The notes: generated by a model from the sequence alone, not told the origin. A stretch of 64,000 bases of DNA from Singulisphaera sp. GP187 (GCA_943328915.2 CALQBW020000001.1:1-64000), one strand, 5' to 3'; shown: positions 1 through 8,614, counted from the stretch's first letter. A program made the numbers and translations.

Positions 1-109
1 TGCGTCCGACGCTACGGGCAAAACCTGGTAAGCGTTCTGGACCAATGACTATTAATGCAACAATAAGAATAAAGAAAAATTCGCCCGGACCAACACCGAG
101 GAAGTTCAT
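1..109 (-). CDS. Sec-independent translocase TatA/TatB-family protein (partial)
   Basis: Only the first 36 codons lie in the window; the gene runs off the left edge. The visible residues form a short periplasmic N-terminus, one hydrophobic segment (about residues 9-22) and then GPERLPGFAR, which is the hinge and start of the amphipathic helix of TatA/TatB/TatE proteins. These form the pore or the receptor partner of the twin-arginine translocase, which exports folded proteins. The ATG is preceded by GAGGT at a proper distance. Whether it is TatA or TatB cannot be decided without the C-terminal part. Confidence 0.85.
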   Translation of the reverse strand, partial: MNFLGVGPGEFFFILIVALIVIGPERLPGFARSVGR

Positions 110-247
110 GCCGACCTCACTTCACCTGGTAACCATTCGATGCTTTGATTGTACACTGAAATGCTTGGGTGAATTCGTCGGCTAAAAAAATAACAAATAC
201 GAAGAGTGTTGGAATGAAGGAGCGGGTGGGAAATATAAAAACTATAC

Positions 248-287
248 CCAAAGCCCATTGACGATTACGATCGTCAATGGGCTTTGG
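248..287 (-). terminator. Perfect 18-bp hairpin terminator downstream of acpP
   Basis: Arms 248-265 and 270-287 are perfectly complementary with a four-base loop. Read on the minus strand the stem is followed by a T-rich stretch, so it fits a Rho-independent terminator for acpP. Confidence 0.85.
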
Positions 288-305
288 ATGTTTTGGATGG
301 GAGGA

Positions 306-548
306 TTACTTCCCGTGGGCGTCGATGTAGGTCAATGCATCGCCTACGGTGAGGATTTTTTCTGCGACATCATCGGGAATGTCAACGCCAAATTCTTCTT
401 CGAGGGCCATAATCAACTCAACCAAATCGAGTGAGTCGGCCTTCAAATCTTCGGCAAAGCGGGCTGATGGTACAATTGCAACTTCTTCGACTCCGAGTCG
501 ATCAGCAACAATTTTTTTCAGTCGGGTTTCCATTTCTGCAGACGGCAT
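306..548 (-). CDS. acpP: Acyl carrier protein
   Basis: 80-residue acidic four-helix protein of normal ACP length. It carries the growing acyl chain of fatty acid synthesis on a 4'-phosphopantetheine arm attached to Ser39 in the motif DSLDLVEL, which is intact. The ATG is preceded by AAGGAG at about eight bases. It lies 88 bases downstream of nusB on the same strand and is followed by a strong terminator. No other fab genes are adjacent, so it is a stand-alone acpP next to nusB. Confidence 0.97.
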   Translation of the reverse strand: MPSAEMETRLKKIVADRLGVEEVAIVPSARFAEDLKADSLDLVELIMALEEEFGVDIPDDVAEKILTVGDALTYIDAHGK

Positions 549-636
549 GAATCATGCTCCTTTCGCAACCGTGACACAAGGTATGAGCGTGTCTTTACGT
601 ATCTCAATTATTCACCACGGGATGAATCCCGGTAGG

Positions 637-1116
637 CTACCGTGTAGAAGGATTACGTGATTCGGGATAGCGTAACACTACTGTCCCTAACACGCCATTG
701 ACAAACCGTGCTGGATTATCGCCAACATATGCGCGGGTGATTTCTACCGCTGCATTGATAACCAGCTTGTAGTCACCCCGACCTTGCCCCATATAACGCA
801 TTTCAGCGATGGCTAATTGTAACACGACTCGTTGTAATAATGGCATATCGCTCAATGGCACACTAGGTGCCAAATCAATAATTAATGCATCTAGTGCATG
901 GCGATTGTTGAGGGCTGCAGTTACTAACGTCCGGATGAATTCTTGATGTTGGGCACTGACAATGCCACTGCCATCGTCATCGTCGTCGGTATCGCTGAGT
1001 CGTGGGTATGCAAAGTGATTGGCAAGCACTGCTTCGATCGTATGGTCAGTTTGGATGAGCTCATAGAGAACGCGTACTGCGAGGGTACGAGGTTTGAGCC
1101 GTGCTTTGGTGGGCAT
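637..1116 (-). CDS. nusB: Transcription antitermination factor NusB
   Basis: About 159 residues; the NusB all-helical domain is recognisable from the start (LKPRTLAVRVLYEL) to the C-terminal pattern LVINAAVEITRAYVGDNPARFVNGVLG. NusB binds boxA RNA with NusE/S10 and supports antitermination of rRNA transcription. The open frame extends upstream, but ATG at 1116 is preferred because AAGGA lies just before it and because the upstream gene ends at 1124. An acidic run of about five Asp (about residues 43-47) is an unusual insertion for the family. Confidence 0.9.
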   Translation of the reverse strand: MPTKARLKPRTLAVRVLYELIQTDHTIEAVLANHFAYPRLSDTDDDDDGSGIVSAQHQEFIRTLVTAALNNRHALDALIIDLAPSVPLSDMPLLQRVVLQLAIAEMRYMGQGRGDYKLVINAAVEITRAYVGDNPARFVNGVLGTVVLRYPESRNPSTR

Positions 1117-1123
1117 GCAATCC

Positions 1124-1450
1124 TTAGGCAAGTATGTCGGTGATAATAACATCAATGATAAATTCCCGCTCTGGACGTGGAGGCAAAATCGCCTGGATGA
1201 CGGTTTGCACGAGCGCACAATGCTCGGGGAGGCTCCGCGACAATGCGGGGTCTATGCACAAAAAACAAGTCAACACGGTGTGGTTTGCAACATCGCGGGC
1301 AGTTACGCCGTGACCAATCAATGCATTATTTGGTGCATTGTATGGTGGTTGCGCCAACCGTACCCCCGGGATAAACGCTACTGCAAGGCTTACCCGATGG
1401 AGCAAATCACGGATTTGCGTCTGTGTGTGTGTATATTGCACAATCCTCAT
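1124..1450 (-). CDS. Divergent Asp23/Gls24-like small protein
   Basis: 108 residues from ATG 1450, ending seven bases before nusB. The pattern of a short beta segment near IPGVRLAQ, a middle GHGVTARDVANHTVLTCFLCI and a C-terminal VDVIITDIL-like end (IIDVIITDIL) resembles the Asp23/Gls24 (DUF322) family, which often sits upstream of nusB in Gram-positive-type genomes. This assignment is an inference from position and weak pattern. The start has only a weak ribosome binding site (GTGAGTAGA). No membrane segment or signal peptide is seen. Confidence 0.5.
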   Translation of the reverse strand: MRIVQYTHTQTQIRDLLHRVSLAVAFIPGVRLAQPPYNAPNNALIGHGVTARDVANHTVLTCFLCIDPALSRSLPEHCALVQTVIQAILPPRPEREFIIDVIITDILA

Positions 1451-1503
1451 TCTACTCACAACTGACGAGCTCGTCAAGAAAAACAACATTTCCCCTTTAG
1501 CTG

Positions 1504-1512
1504 TGGTATAAT
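1504..1512 (+). promoter_or_regulatory. Extended -10 promoter of rpsO
   Basis: TGG followed by TATAAT (1507-1512) forms an extended -10 element about 87 bases upstream of the rpsO start. No good -35 box is visible at 17 bases. Confidence 0.6.
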
Positions 1513-1598
1513 GCCGAATATTGACATTGGAATGTCGATGCTGTTTTCGAACGTCGGGCACCTCCAGCCCGCACGCGATTAAGAGGAGTGCAACGCAC

Positions 1599-1868
1599 AT
1601 GGCTTTGGAGAAGAGCGAAAAAGATGTAGTCGTAGGGAAGTTTCAGACTCATGGTACCGATACCGGTTCGTCTGAAGTACAAATCGCCTTATTGACGGAA
1701 CGCATCAATCAAATCATCGAACATTTGCGCGAACACAAACACGATCATGCTACCCGCCGCGGCTTATTGAGCTTGGTCGGTCGTCGTCGTCGCTTGTTGG
1801 CGTACTTGAGCCGCACCGACAGACCCAGCTACCGTTCAGTTATTGAGCGTTTGGGCCTCCGTCGGTAG
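1599..1868 (+). CDS. rpsO: 30S ribosomal protein S15
   Basis: 89 residues, the usual length. S15 is a primary 16S rRNA-binding protein of the small subunit platform. Visible family features are [19 protein letters not shown] near the N-terminus, [12 protein letters not shown] and the basic run [10 protein letters not shown]. The frame is open further upstream, but ATG 1599 is preceded by AAGAGGAG and begins the conserved protein. It is followed by a terminator and then pnp, the classical rpsO-pnp order. Confidence 0.98.
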   Translation: MALEKSEKDVVVGKFQTHGTDTGSSEVQIALLTERINQIIEHLREHKHDHATRRGLLSLVGRRRRLLAYLSRTDRPSYRSVIERLGLRR

Positions 1869-1906
1869 TCAGGTTGTGGCGACAAGCCCAATTCTACGCT
1901 GATATG

Positions 1907-1948
1907 CTGCGGGCTCGTACAAGTGACGGCCCGCAGTTTTATCTTTTT
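1907..1948 (+). terminator. Terminator after rpsO
   Basis: CTGCGGGC (1907-1914) pairs with GCCCGCAG (1929-1936), followed by TTTTATCTTTTT. This should uncouple rpsO from pnp at least in part. Confidence 0.85.
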
Positions 1949-1972
1949 GGCACAAAAGAGGAAGACCAAGGG

Positions 1973-2025
1973 GTTAGGGATTGGAGTATGGGGTGGCTTT
2001 GCAACGGCATACTCCAGTACCTAAC
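1973..2025 (+). promoter_or_regulatory. Two-tier hairpin in the pnp leader
   Basis: GTTAGG (1973-1978) pairs with CCTAAC (2020-2025) and, after a symmetric 3x3 internal loop, TGGAGTATG (1982-1990) pairs with CATACTCCA (2008-2016). The hairpin ends about 50 bases before the pnp start. In enterobacteria a leader hairpin cut by RNase III mediates PNPase autoregulation; a similar role here is an inference. Confidence 0.55.
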
Positions 2026-2076
2026 ACTTGGCAACAGCTCCACCAGTGGGTGGATGCACCAAGAAGAAGGTAATCT

Positions 2077-4284
2077 ATGACCGTAAAGAACATTGTGAGT
2101 GTCAGCGCCGAAATTGCCGGTCGCACCATGACACTCGAAGCAGGTCGTTTTGCTGAACAAGCAGACGGCGCAGTCACCGTACGCTATGGCGACACCATGT
2201 TGCTCGCAACTGTGGTGGCTGCAAAGACCGCACGAGACGGAATCGATTTTTTCCCATTAACCGTCGACTACGAAGAAAAAATGTACGCCGCGGGTAAAAT
2301 CCCCGGGAGTTTTTTCAAACGCGAAGGGCGAGCCACAACCACGGCAATTTTGACATCACGTTTGACCGATCGTCCATTACGCCCACTCTTCCCTGAAGGT
2401 TACTTCAACGAAGTACAAATCATCGTAACCACCTTCTCGATTGATATGATCAACGACCCGGGTCCGTTGTCGATTATTGCCGCTTCAGCCGCACTCGCTA
2501 TCAGCAATATCCCTTTTTCGGGTCCTGTGGGAGCAGTGACGGTTGGGTTTAACGAAAATGGTCACGTCGTCAATCCTTTCATGGCTGATATGGCTGCCAG
2601 CCGCCTCGATTTGGTTGTTGCCGGCACCAAAGATGCCGTGTTGATGGTCGAAGCTGGCGCCGAAGAACTTACTGAAGCCGAAATGCTCGATGGTGTTATC
2701 AAAGGGCACGAAATTTGTCGCCAAATATGTGAATTGCAAGAGCGACTTGTTGCACAATGTGGCGTTGCCAAATTGTCATTTACCCCGCCATCAGCTGATA
2801 ACTCACTCGACAAAGCCATTCGAGCCTGGATGGGCAATCGTCTCAACGAAGCCTTGCATGACAGTGACAAAACTGCCCGCCAAGATCGCACCGATGCATT
2901 GCATACCGCTATTGTGGCTCATTTCACTGCTGACGAACCCGAAGAAGAAATCCCCGCTCGGAAAAAAGCCATTGACGTGGCCTTCGAACATTTGACCTAC
3001 GAGGCCGTGCGTTCAGCGATTTTGACCAGTGGCATGCGCGTCGATGGTCGCAAGACTGACGAAATTCGTCCCATCTCGGTAGATGTCGGTGTGGTCCCGC
3101 GCGTCCACGGTAGTGGCTTGTTTACTCGTGGACAAACCCAAGTATTGACCATCACCACCCTCGGATCACCGTCAGAAGAGCAACGTCTTGATGACCTTGG
3201 TATCCAAACCAGCAAACGCTACATCCACCATTACAACTTTCCACCGTTTTCGACGGGCGAAGTGAAGCGCTTGGGTGCCCCCCGTCGTCGCGACATCGGG
3301 CATGGTGCCTTGGCTGAACGGTCGTTGTTGGCGGTATTGCCTCCCAAGTCAGAATTCCCGTATACCATGCGGCTCGTCTCGGAAGTACTGTCATCCAACG
3401 GTTCTTCATCGATGGCTTCAGTGTGTGGTTCGAGTTTGTCATTGATGGATGCTGGTGTGCCAATCAAACGCCCCGTCGCCGGTGTGGCCATGGGCTTGAT
3501 TACCGGATCTGACGGCAAATGGCAAGTGTTGACCGACATCCAAGGAATCGAAGACCACCTTGGTGATATGGACTTCAAAGTTGCTGGTACGTCAGAAGGC
3601 ATTACCGGACTCCAGATGGATATCAAGACCACCGGTATCACCTTTGACATCATGCGTGAAGCCTTTAAACAAGCGCAAACCGGCCGGTTGTATATCCTCG
3701 ACAAAATGAATGAAGTCATCAAAAATGCCCGTGCCGAATTATCGGCGACTGCTCCCCGAATCATCACGTTACAGATTCCCGTCGATAAAATCGGTGCCTT
3801 AATCGGCCCTGGTGGCAAAACCATTCGTGGGATTATCGAGGTCACCGGTGCTACGGTGGATGTCGAAGACGATGGTCGCGTATTTGTGACAACTGCCGAT
3901 GGAGAGGCTGCCAAAAAAGCCGTTGGCATGATCGAAGCGTTGACGCGCGAAATCAAGGTAGGCGAAATATTCCTCGGCAAAGTGGTCAGCATCAAACCGT
4001 TTGGTGCCTTTGTCAACTTGATTCCTGGTAAAGATGGCATGGTTCATATTTCAGAGCTTGATGTCGGTCGCGTCAACCAAGTAGAAGACGTAGTGAATAT
4101 CGGCGACGAAATCAATGTCATGGTTATCGACGTTGATGCCGGTGGTAAAGTCAGTTTGTCACGGCGATCGGTCCTCAATGGCGAAACCCCCGAAGAGCGC
4201 AAGGAGGCAAACGCTAATCGCCCGCCGGCACCAGACCGTGGCGGTGATCGTGGTGGTTTTAGCAGACCACGTCGGCGCGATTAG
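2077..4284 (+). CDS. pnp: Polyribonucleotide nucleotidyltransferase (PNPase)
   Basis: 735 residues, normal length. It degrades RNA 3'-5' using phosphate. Order: first RNase PH-like core (1-about 230), helical linker, second RNase PH core (about 310-550, with the catalytic region around TSEGITGLQMDIKT), KH domain (GALIGPGGKTIRGI, about 570-580), and S1 domain (GKVVSIKPFGAFVNL, about 634-648). The C-terminal tail is Arg/Gly/Asp-rich (RGGDRGGFSRPRRRD), like RNA-binding tails in homologues. ATG 2077 is preceded by AGAAGAAGG. A terminator follows. Confidence 0.98.
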   Translation: MTVKNIVSVSAEIAGRTMTLEAGRFAEQADGAVTVRYGDTMLLATVVAAKTARDGIDFFPLTVDYEEKMYAAGKIPGSFFKREGRATTTAILTSRLTDRPLRPLFPEGYFNEVQIIVTTFSIDMINDPGPLSIIAASAALAISNIPFSGPVGAVTVGFNENGHVVNPFMADMAASRLDLVVAGTKDAVLMVEAGAEELTEAEMLDGVIKGHEICRQICELQERLVAQCGVAKLSFTPPSADNSLDKAIRAWMGNRLNEALHDSDKTARQDRTDALHTAIVAHFTADEPEEEIPARKKAIDVAFEHLTYEAVRSAILTSGMRVDGRKTDEIRPISVDVGVVPRVHGSGLFTRGQTQVLTITTLGSPSEEQRLDDLGIQTSKRYIHHYNFPPFSTGEVKRLGAPRRRDIGHGALAERSLLAVLPPKSEFPYTMRLVSEVLSSNGSSSMASVCGSSLSLMDAGVPIKRPVAGVAMGLITGSDGKWQVLTDIQGIEDHLGDMDFKVAGTSEGITGLQMDIKTTGITFDIMREAFKQAQTGRLYILDKMNEVIKNARAELSATAPRIITLQIPVDKIGALIGPGGKTIRGIIEVTGATVDVEDDGRVFVTTADGEAAKKAVGMIEALTREIKVGEIFLGKVVSIKPFGAFVNLIPGKDGMVHISELDVGRVNQVEDVVNIGDEINVMVIDVDAGGKVSLSRRSVLNGETPEERKEANANRPPAPDRGGDRGGFSRPRRRD

Positions 4285-4298
4285 TTGTTGGATAATGA

Positions 4299-4328
4299 AG
4301 CCCCGAGTGCTAAGCACTCGGGGCTTTC
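4299..4328 (+). terminator. Terminator after pnp
   Basis: AGCCCCGAGTGC (4299-4310) pairs perfectly with GCACTCGGGGCT (4314-4325) around a three-base loop, with a short T run after it. Confidence 0.75.
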
Positions 4329-4440
4329 GCAAGCTTCATTGGTTCTAGACATATGTCGTACGTACGATACGCAGCGGCACATAGTTTCACCCTCTTAGTG
4401 GCGAATGGTGCTGGCGATAACCTCAGGACAGTATGCGCCG

Positions 4441-5481
4441 TTACTTTTTGGGCGAGGTGTATTCATCCGAGGCGAGCAGATCAGCGTGGTGGCGCTGCGC
4501 CACGTCGGGGTGTGAGCGCAGTCGGCTTTTGAGTTGGTTTTTGCCGATTTCACGGAAGAGCGGGTTGAGTGGATCGCGGGTCGTACCGCGTGACTTGCCC
4601 GCGAGATCTGCCGGCAATTCGAGCAGAGGGACGGTCGAATTGAGTTGGGCATTAAAGAAAAATGCCACCGAGAGGCGATTGGCGCCGGCTGGGGGGGTCA
4701 CTACGCGGTGGACATTAGCGAGCAAATAGCCATTTGACGCCATTTCAAGTACTTCACCGATGTTGATGACAAATGTGCCTGGAATTGGAGGGGCACTTAT
4801 CCATTGCTCGTTGTGCTCGACTTCCAAGCCTTTTTGGACATCTTGAAGCAGTACCGTCACAAAGCCGCCATCTTTGTGGGCACCGACGCCTTGGTCGCTT
4901 TCGGTGGCGTCACGTCCTGGGTAGCGGATGATTTTGAGCAGGTAGTGTGAATCAGGCGTATAAATCTGTTCAAAAATGTTCTCGGGTTGACCTAACGCCG
5001 TCGCAAATGTCTTGATAAGGCGGATGGCCAAATCGGCTGCGGCAGCTTGGTAGCGCAAAATGGTTTCTTTGAAAGCGGGCAAACCAGTCGGCCATTGATT
5101 TGGACCACGCAGGCGATTCCATGGGGCATTCGCGGGGTAATTGGCAAGTACTTCGCGCTCCGCACCAATATCGACTTGCTCGCGCCAGTCGCGCTGTCCA
5201 CGAGTGAATTCTTGGCCTTGGCGATTGTAGCCACGGAAATGTGGCGAATTGACCATTGCGACTGCCATTTTCTCGGCTTCAGGAAGGGCGAAAAATGATC
5301 GTGCAACGGCGAGCGTATCATCGATAAGTTGCTGTTCGACGCCATGACCAGTTACATAGAAAAAACCTAAATCGTACGCCGTGGTGCGGATTTCGTTAAT
5401 AAAGGCGGCTCGCTCGGCGGGGCTGCTTGATTCGAGGCGGGCGAGGTCGAGGACGGGGAGTTGCGAATACGAAGTCGTCAT
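4441..5481 (-). CDS. 2-oxoglutarate/Fe(II)-dependent oxygenase, isopenicillin N synthase-like
   Basis: 346 residues with the N-terminal non-haem dioxygenase region (PVLDL, GFFYVTGHGV) and the C-terminal 2OG-Fe(II) fold. Iron ligands are visible: H202 and D204 in AHKDGG, and H258 in NVHRVV; R269-x-S271 (RLS) is the 2-oxoglutarate-binding pair. All expected catalytic residues are present. The family oxidises small molecules (flavonoid, hormone or antibiotic precursors); the substrate here is unknown. It is divergent from the aldo/keto reductase genes, and a near-palindrome lies in the shared intergenic region. Confidence 0.9.
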   Translation of the reverse strand: MTTSYSQLPVLDLARLESSSPAERAAFINEIRTTAYDLGFFYVTGHGVEQQLIDDTLAVARSFFALPEAEKMAVAMVNSPHFRGYNRQGQEFTRGQRDWREQVDIGAEREVLANYPANAPWNRLRGPNQWPTGLPAFKETILRYQAAAADLAIRLIKTFATALGQPENIFEQIYTPDSHYLLKIIRYPGRDATESDQGVGAHKDGGFVTVLLQDVQKGLEVEHNEQWISAPPIPGTFVINIGEVLEMASNGYLLANVHRVVTPPAGANRLSVAFFFNAQLNSTVPLLELPADLAGKSRGTTRDPLNPLFREIGKNQLKSRLRSHPDVAQRHHADLLASDEYTSPKK

Positions 5482-5541
5482 TGGTTCTCCTGTTACAATG
5501 GTAAAAAGTGTTCATTCAAGCATATCTGATTCGTTTGGATA

Positions 5542-5579
5542 CGAATTATCCTAATATAGCATAAATATTATAGGATTCG
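5542..5579. promoter_or_regulatory. AT-rich near-palindrome between divergent genes
   Basis: CGAATTATCCTAATAT on the left is an imperfect inverted copy of ATATTATAGGATTCG on the right. On the minus strand the right arm contains TATAAT (5572-5567), a possible -10 for the oxygenase gene. This fits an operator for a dimeric regulator, but no regulator gene is adjacent. Confidence 0.35.
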
Positions 5580-5667
5580 TCAAGTATGTTTGTTTGCAGC
5601 AGGGTTATCCTGATAAAATGCTGCAGTTGAACTTTTTTCTTCATTTATTCCAGAAAAGGACGCTATT

Positions 5668-6495
5668 ATGACGATTCCATCGGTAAAATTGAATAATGGT
5701 TTGCAAATGCCGCAAATTGGCCTCGGGACTGCGTCGCTAGATGATGATGCAGTAGCACCGGTAATTGTGTCTGCAATAGAGGCCGGCTACCGACACATCG
5801 ATACTGCCTTCCGCTATGGCAATCAGCGTGGGGTAGGTAAAGGGGTGCGGGATAGTGGCATTGCCCGCGAACAATTGTTTGTGACAACCAAGCTCGATGG
5901 TGAATTTCAAGGTCAAAACCGCGCCATTGTAGGGCTCGATGAATGTTTGCAGCAACTCCAGATGGACTATGTCGATTTGTTGTTGATCCACTGGCCGTTG
6001 CCACAACGCAACGAATATGTGTCGACGTGGAAAACGTTCGAGACTCTGGTGGCATCAGGCAAGGTGCGGTCAATCGGCGTGTCGAATTTCACACCAGCCC
6101 ACTTAGAGATGTTGCATGCCCAAACGACTATTCGCCCGACCACTAACCAAATCCAACTCAGCCCGCGGATTACCCGGCCAGATCAAGTGGCCTATGGCCA
6201 TGCCCACAATATCGTGACGGTGTCGTGGAGCCCATTGGGTCAAGGCGGCGATTTGTTGAGTGATCCGACATTGAAGGCGATTGCACACGCGCACGGCAGA
6301 TCTATTGCACAGATTGTGTTGCGCTGGAATATCGAACTGGGGCTGGTACCCATTCCGCGCTCAGCCAATCCGGTACGTTTGGCCCAGAACCTCGAGATAT
6401 TTGATTTTGCTTTGACGCCAGCCCAAATCGCCGCGATTACGGCACTCGATACAGGTGCGGAAAAACGCGTCGATTCGGACGTGCAAGGGCATTGA
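5668..6495 (+). CDS. Aldo/keto reductase, copy 1
   Basis: 275 residues, a TIM-barrel NAD(P)H-dependent carbonyl reductase. The catalytic tetrad is complete: D45 (HIDTAFRYGN), Y50, K75 (TTKLDG) and H108 (LLIHWP). The cofactor segment IPRSANPVRLAQN is also present. It belongs to the subgroup related to 2,5-diketo-D-gluconate reductases; substrate unknown. It is one of two adjacent paralogues with nearly colinear sequence. Confidence 0.93.
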   Translation: MTIPSVKLNNGLQMPQIGLGTASLDDDAVAPVIVSAIEAGYRHIDTAFRYGNQRGVGKGVRDSGIAREQLFVTTKLDGEFQGQNRAIVGLDECLQQLQMDYVDLLLIHWPLPQRNEYVSTWKTFETLVASGKVRSIGVSNFTPAHLEMLHAQTTIRPTTNQIQLSPRITRPDQVAYGHAHNIVTVSWSPLGQGGDLLSDPTLKAIAHAHGRSIAQIVLRWNIELGLVPIPRSANPVRLAQNLEIFDFALTPAQIAAITALDTGAEKRVDSDVQGH

Positions 6496-6504
6496 TTGCT
6501 CCAG

Positions 6505-6528
6505 CGGGGTGGCAGATGCACCACCCCG
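6505..6528. repeat. GC-rich hairpin in duplicated 3' flank of the reductase genes
   Basis: CGGGGTGG (6505-6512) pairs with CCACCCCG (6521-6528). A related but decayed copy follows the second reductase at about 7471-7499. No T run follows, so termination is doubtful. Confidence 0.45.
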
Positions 6529-6635
6529 CCACGGCAATTCACGACTGGCCAAAGCGTTTTTCGCATGACAAGTTAATTGATGGTCTGCGTAAAAAATAGG
6601 TAATCCGAAGTTTTCTGCAAAAGAAAAGAGTAGAT

Positions 6636-7463
6636 ATGGCGATTCCGTCAGTGACATTGAACAATGGTCTACAAATACCGCAAATCGGGTTGGGGACGTG
6701 GCCGCTCAAAGATGATGATGCGCTCATGGTGGTAGAAACGGCAATCAGAGCAGGGTACCGCCATATTGATACTGCCTTTCGCTATGGTAATCAACGTGGT
6801 GTGGGCAACGGGGTGCGTCAGAGTGGGATTGCGCGTGATGCGTTGTTTATAACGACGAAGCTTGATGGTGAATTCCAAGGTGCAAACCGCGCCATTGCCG
6901 GAATTGACGAATGTTTGCGCCAACTGCAGATGGACTATGTCGATTTGTTGTTGATCCATTGGCCGTTGCCGCAACGCAACGAATATGTATCGACCTGGAA
7001 AACATTTGAGACAATTGTGGCATCGGGCAAAGTGCGCTCAATTGGCGTGTCAAATTTCACCCCGGCGCACCTCGACCATTTGCAGGCAGAAACGAGCATT
7101 CGCCCTGCGACGAACCAGATCCAACTCAGCCCGCGTATTACCCGACCAGACCAAGTTGCCTACGGGAAGAAGCACAATATTGTAACGGTATCGTGGAGTC
7201 CGTTGGGCCAAGGCAACGATTTGTTGAGTGATGCGACGTTGGGGGTGATTGCGCAAAAATATGGCAAAACCCCGGCCCAAATCGTATTGCGCTGGAATAT
7301 TGAGCTCGGGCTCGTCCCCATCCCCAAGTCGGCGAATCCGACTAGGTTGGTTCAAAATTTTGAGATTTTTGATTTTGGGTTAACTCTGGCTGAAATCGCT
7401 GCCATTTCGGCGCTGGATACAGGGGTTGAACCGCGTGTTGATTCGGATGTGGAAGGCCATTGA
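6636..7463 (+). CDS. Aldo/keto reductase, copy 2
   Basis: 275 residues with the same tetrad, D45, Y50, K75 and H108, and the same C-terminus type (RVDSDVEGH against RVDSDVQGH). It aligns without visible gaps with the preceding gene and most differences are conservative, so the pair is a tandem duplication. The spacing of 140 bases and the related 3' flanks suggest that the duplicated unit was gene plus downstream sequence. The start ATG follows an AAAAGAAAAGAG stretch. Confidence 0.93.
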   Translation: MAIPSVTLNNGLQIPQIGLGTWPLKDDDALMVVETAIRAGYRHIDTAFRYGNQRGVGNGVRQSGIARDALFITTKLDGEFQGANRAIAGIDECLRQLQMDYVDLLLIHWPLPQRNEYVSTWKTFETIVASGKVRSIGVSNFTPAHLDHLQAETSIRPATNQIQLSPRITRPDQVAYGKKHNIVTVSWSPLGQGNDLLSDATLGVIAQKYGKTPAQIVLRWNIELGLVPIPKSANPTRLVQNFEIFDFGLTLAEIAAISALDTGVEPRVDSDVEGH

Positions 7464-7562
7464 TCACAGCGGTGGGGTGGCGACGTGTCAGCCCCGCCCT
7501 TCGCATTCACGCCTGGCCAATACGGTTTTCCCAATACACAAGAACAACGCAAAGGAATGCAA

Positions 7563-8321
7563 ATGCAATACGCGACAAATCAATATGAAGGGATGATTGC
7601 CGAAACGATTGTCATCCCCGGGCATAACGGCGACCCCATCGGTGCGTATGTGGCGCGGCCGTTGGGACCGGGACCATTCCCTGCGATTGTGGTGATTCAT
7701 CACATGCCTGGTTGGGACGAATGGTATCGTGAAGTGACCCGTAAGTTTGCGCACCATGGGTATATTGCGATTTCGCCCAACCTCTATCACCGTGCCGGCC
7801 ACGGCATCCCCGAAGACATCGCGGTGCAGGTGCGGGCAGCGGGTGGTGTGCCTGATGCCCAAGTGGTGGGCGATGTGGCAGGTGCGCTGGCCTATGCGGT
7901 TGCGCAACCGACCTGTACGGGCAAAGTAGCAGTGTTTGGGACCTGCTCAGGCGCACGGCATGCGTACTTAGCGGCCTGTCGCGCCCCTGGATTTGCAGCG
8001 ATTATTAATTGTTGGGGGGGACGGGTCACGATGGACCCGCAAGAGTTGAGCCCCAATCAGCCCGTGGCTCCGGTTGATTACACCAACAATTTGGCGTGTC
8101 CTGTGTTGGGAATTTTTGGCGAAGAAGATTCTGGCCCCACCCTGCCACAGGTGGCGTTGTTGGAGCAGGCCTTGATTGCGCATGGCAAAACGTACGAATT
8201 CCACATGTACCCGGATGCCGGGCATGGATTCTTTTATTATGATCGCCCGGCCTATCGTCAAACCCAAGCCATGGAAGGCTGGAAGAATATTTGGGCGTTT
8301 TTGGCGAAATATGTGGGGTAA
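7563..8321 (+). CDS. Dienelactone hydrolase-family alpha/beta hydrolase
   Basis: 252 residues from ATG 7563, chosen because AAAGGA lies six bases upstream; the open frame before it is the duplicated 3' flank of the reductase gene and not protein-like. The fold shows PAIVVIHHMPG, the nucleophile elbow GTCSGA with Cys128 (cysteine as in classical dienelactone hydrolases), acid GEEDS (about D189) and H221 in DAGHGF. The family opens lactones or cleaves small esters. It follows two reductases on the same strand, so a shared catabolic role is possible but unproven. Confidence 0.88.
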   Translation: MQYATNQYEGMIAETIVIPGHNGDPIGAYVARPLGPGPFPAIVVIHHMPGWDEWYREVTRKFAHHGYIAISPNLYHRAGHGIPEDIAVQVRAAGGVPDAQVVGDVAGALAYAVAQPTCTGKVAVFGTCSGARHAYLAACRAPGFAAIINCWGGRVTMDPQELSPNQPVAPVDYTNNLACPVLGIFGEEDSGPTLPQVALLEQALIAHGKTYEFHMYPDAGHGFFYYDRPAYRQTQAMEGWKNIWAFLAKYVG

Positions 8322-8344
8322 CCCGCGAAAGGAACAAGCGGCGG

Positions 8345-8614
8345 ATGTGTACAATGATTGCCACGCAAATCAAGGTTGCCGGGAGTGGCAAAGCGGGGAA
8401 TGGGTGGTTTACCCTCGGCGAAGCCAACGTGTCGTACGACCATCCCTTTGAAGCACCATTTGAACATGCCCTGAGCCTTGATTTTGTCAACGAGGCACTC
8501 GGGCCGAGTGCGCGAGTATCGGTAGAGTTGGATGTGGTGTCAGCGCGCCAACTTGTCGCGACCATCAATGCAATTTTGGCACAAGCAGACCACGGTGGTT
8601 TTATCGTTGAGTAG
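8345..8614 (+). CDS. Small conserved protein, DUF6295-like
   Basis: 89 residues from ATG 8345, preceded by AAAGGAAC about 11 bases upstream; it begins 23 bases after the hydrolase stop. The text MCTMIATQIKVAGSGKAG, then NVSYDHPF and FVNEALGP, agrees with my recollection of a short family of unknown function (DUF6295) found in actinobacteria and Chloroflexota. No membrane segment or signal peptide. Family recall is not verified by search. Confidence 0.7.
   Translation: MCTMIATQIKVAGSGKAGNGWFTLGEANVSYDHPFEAPFEHALSLDFVNEALGPSARVSVELDVVSARQLVATINAILAQADHGGFIVE

Noticed and set aside
3231-4040. 269-codon open frame antisense to pnp
   Set aside because: Lies wholly within pnp, low-complexity composition and no ribosome binding site; a shadow of pnp codon usage.
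4356-4367. Perfect 12-bp palindrome TCGTACGTACGA downstream of pnp
   Set aside because: Short, isolated and in a gap between convergent genes; no supporting promoter.
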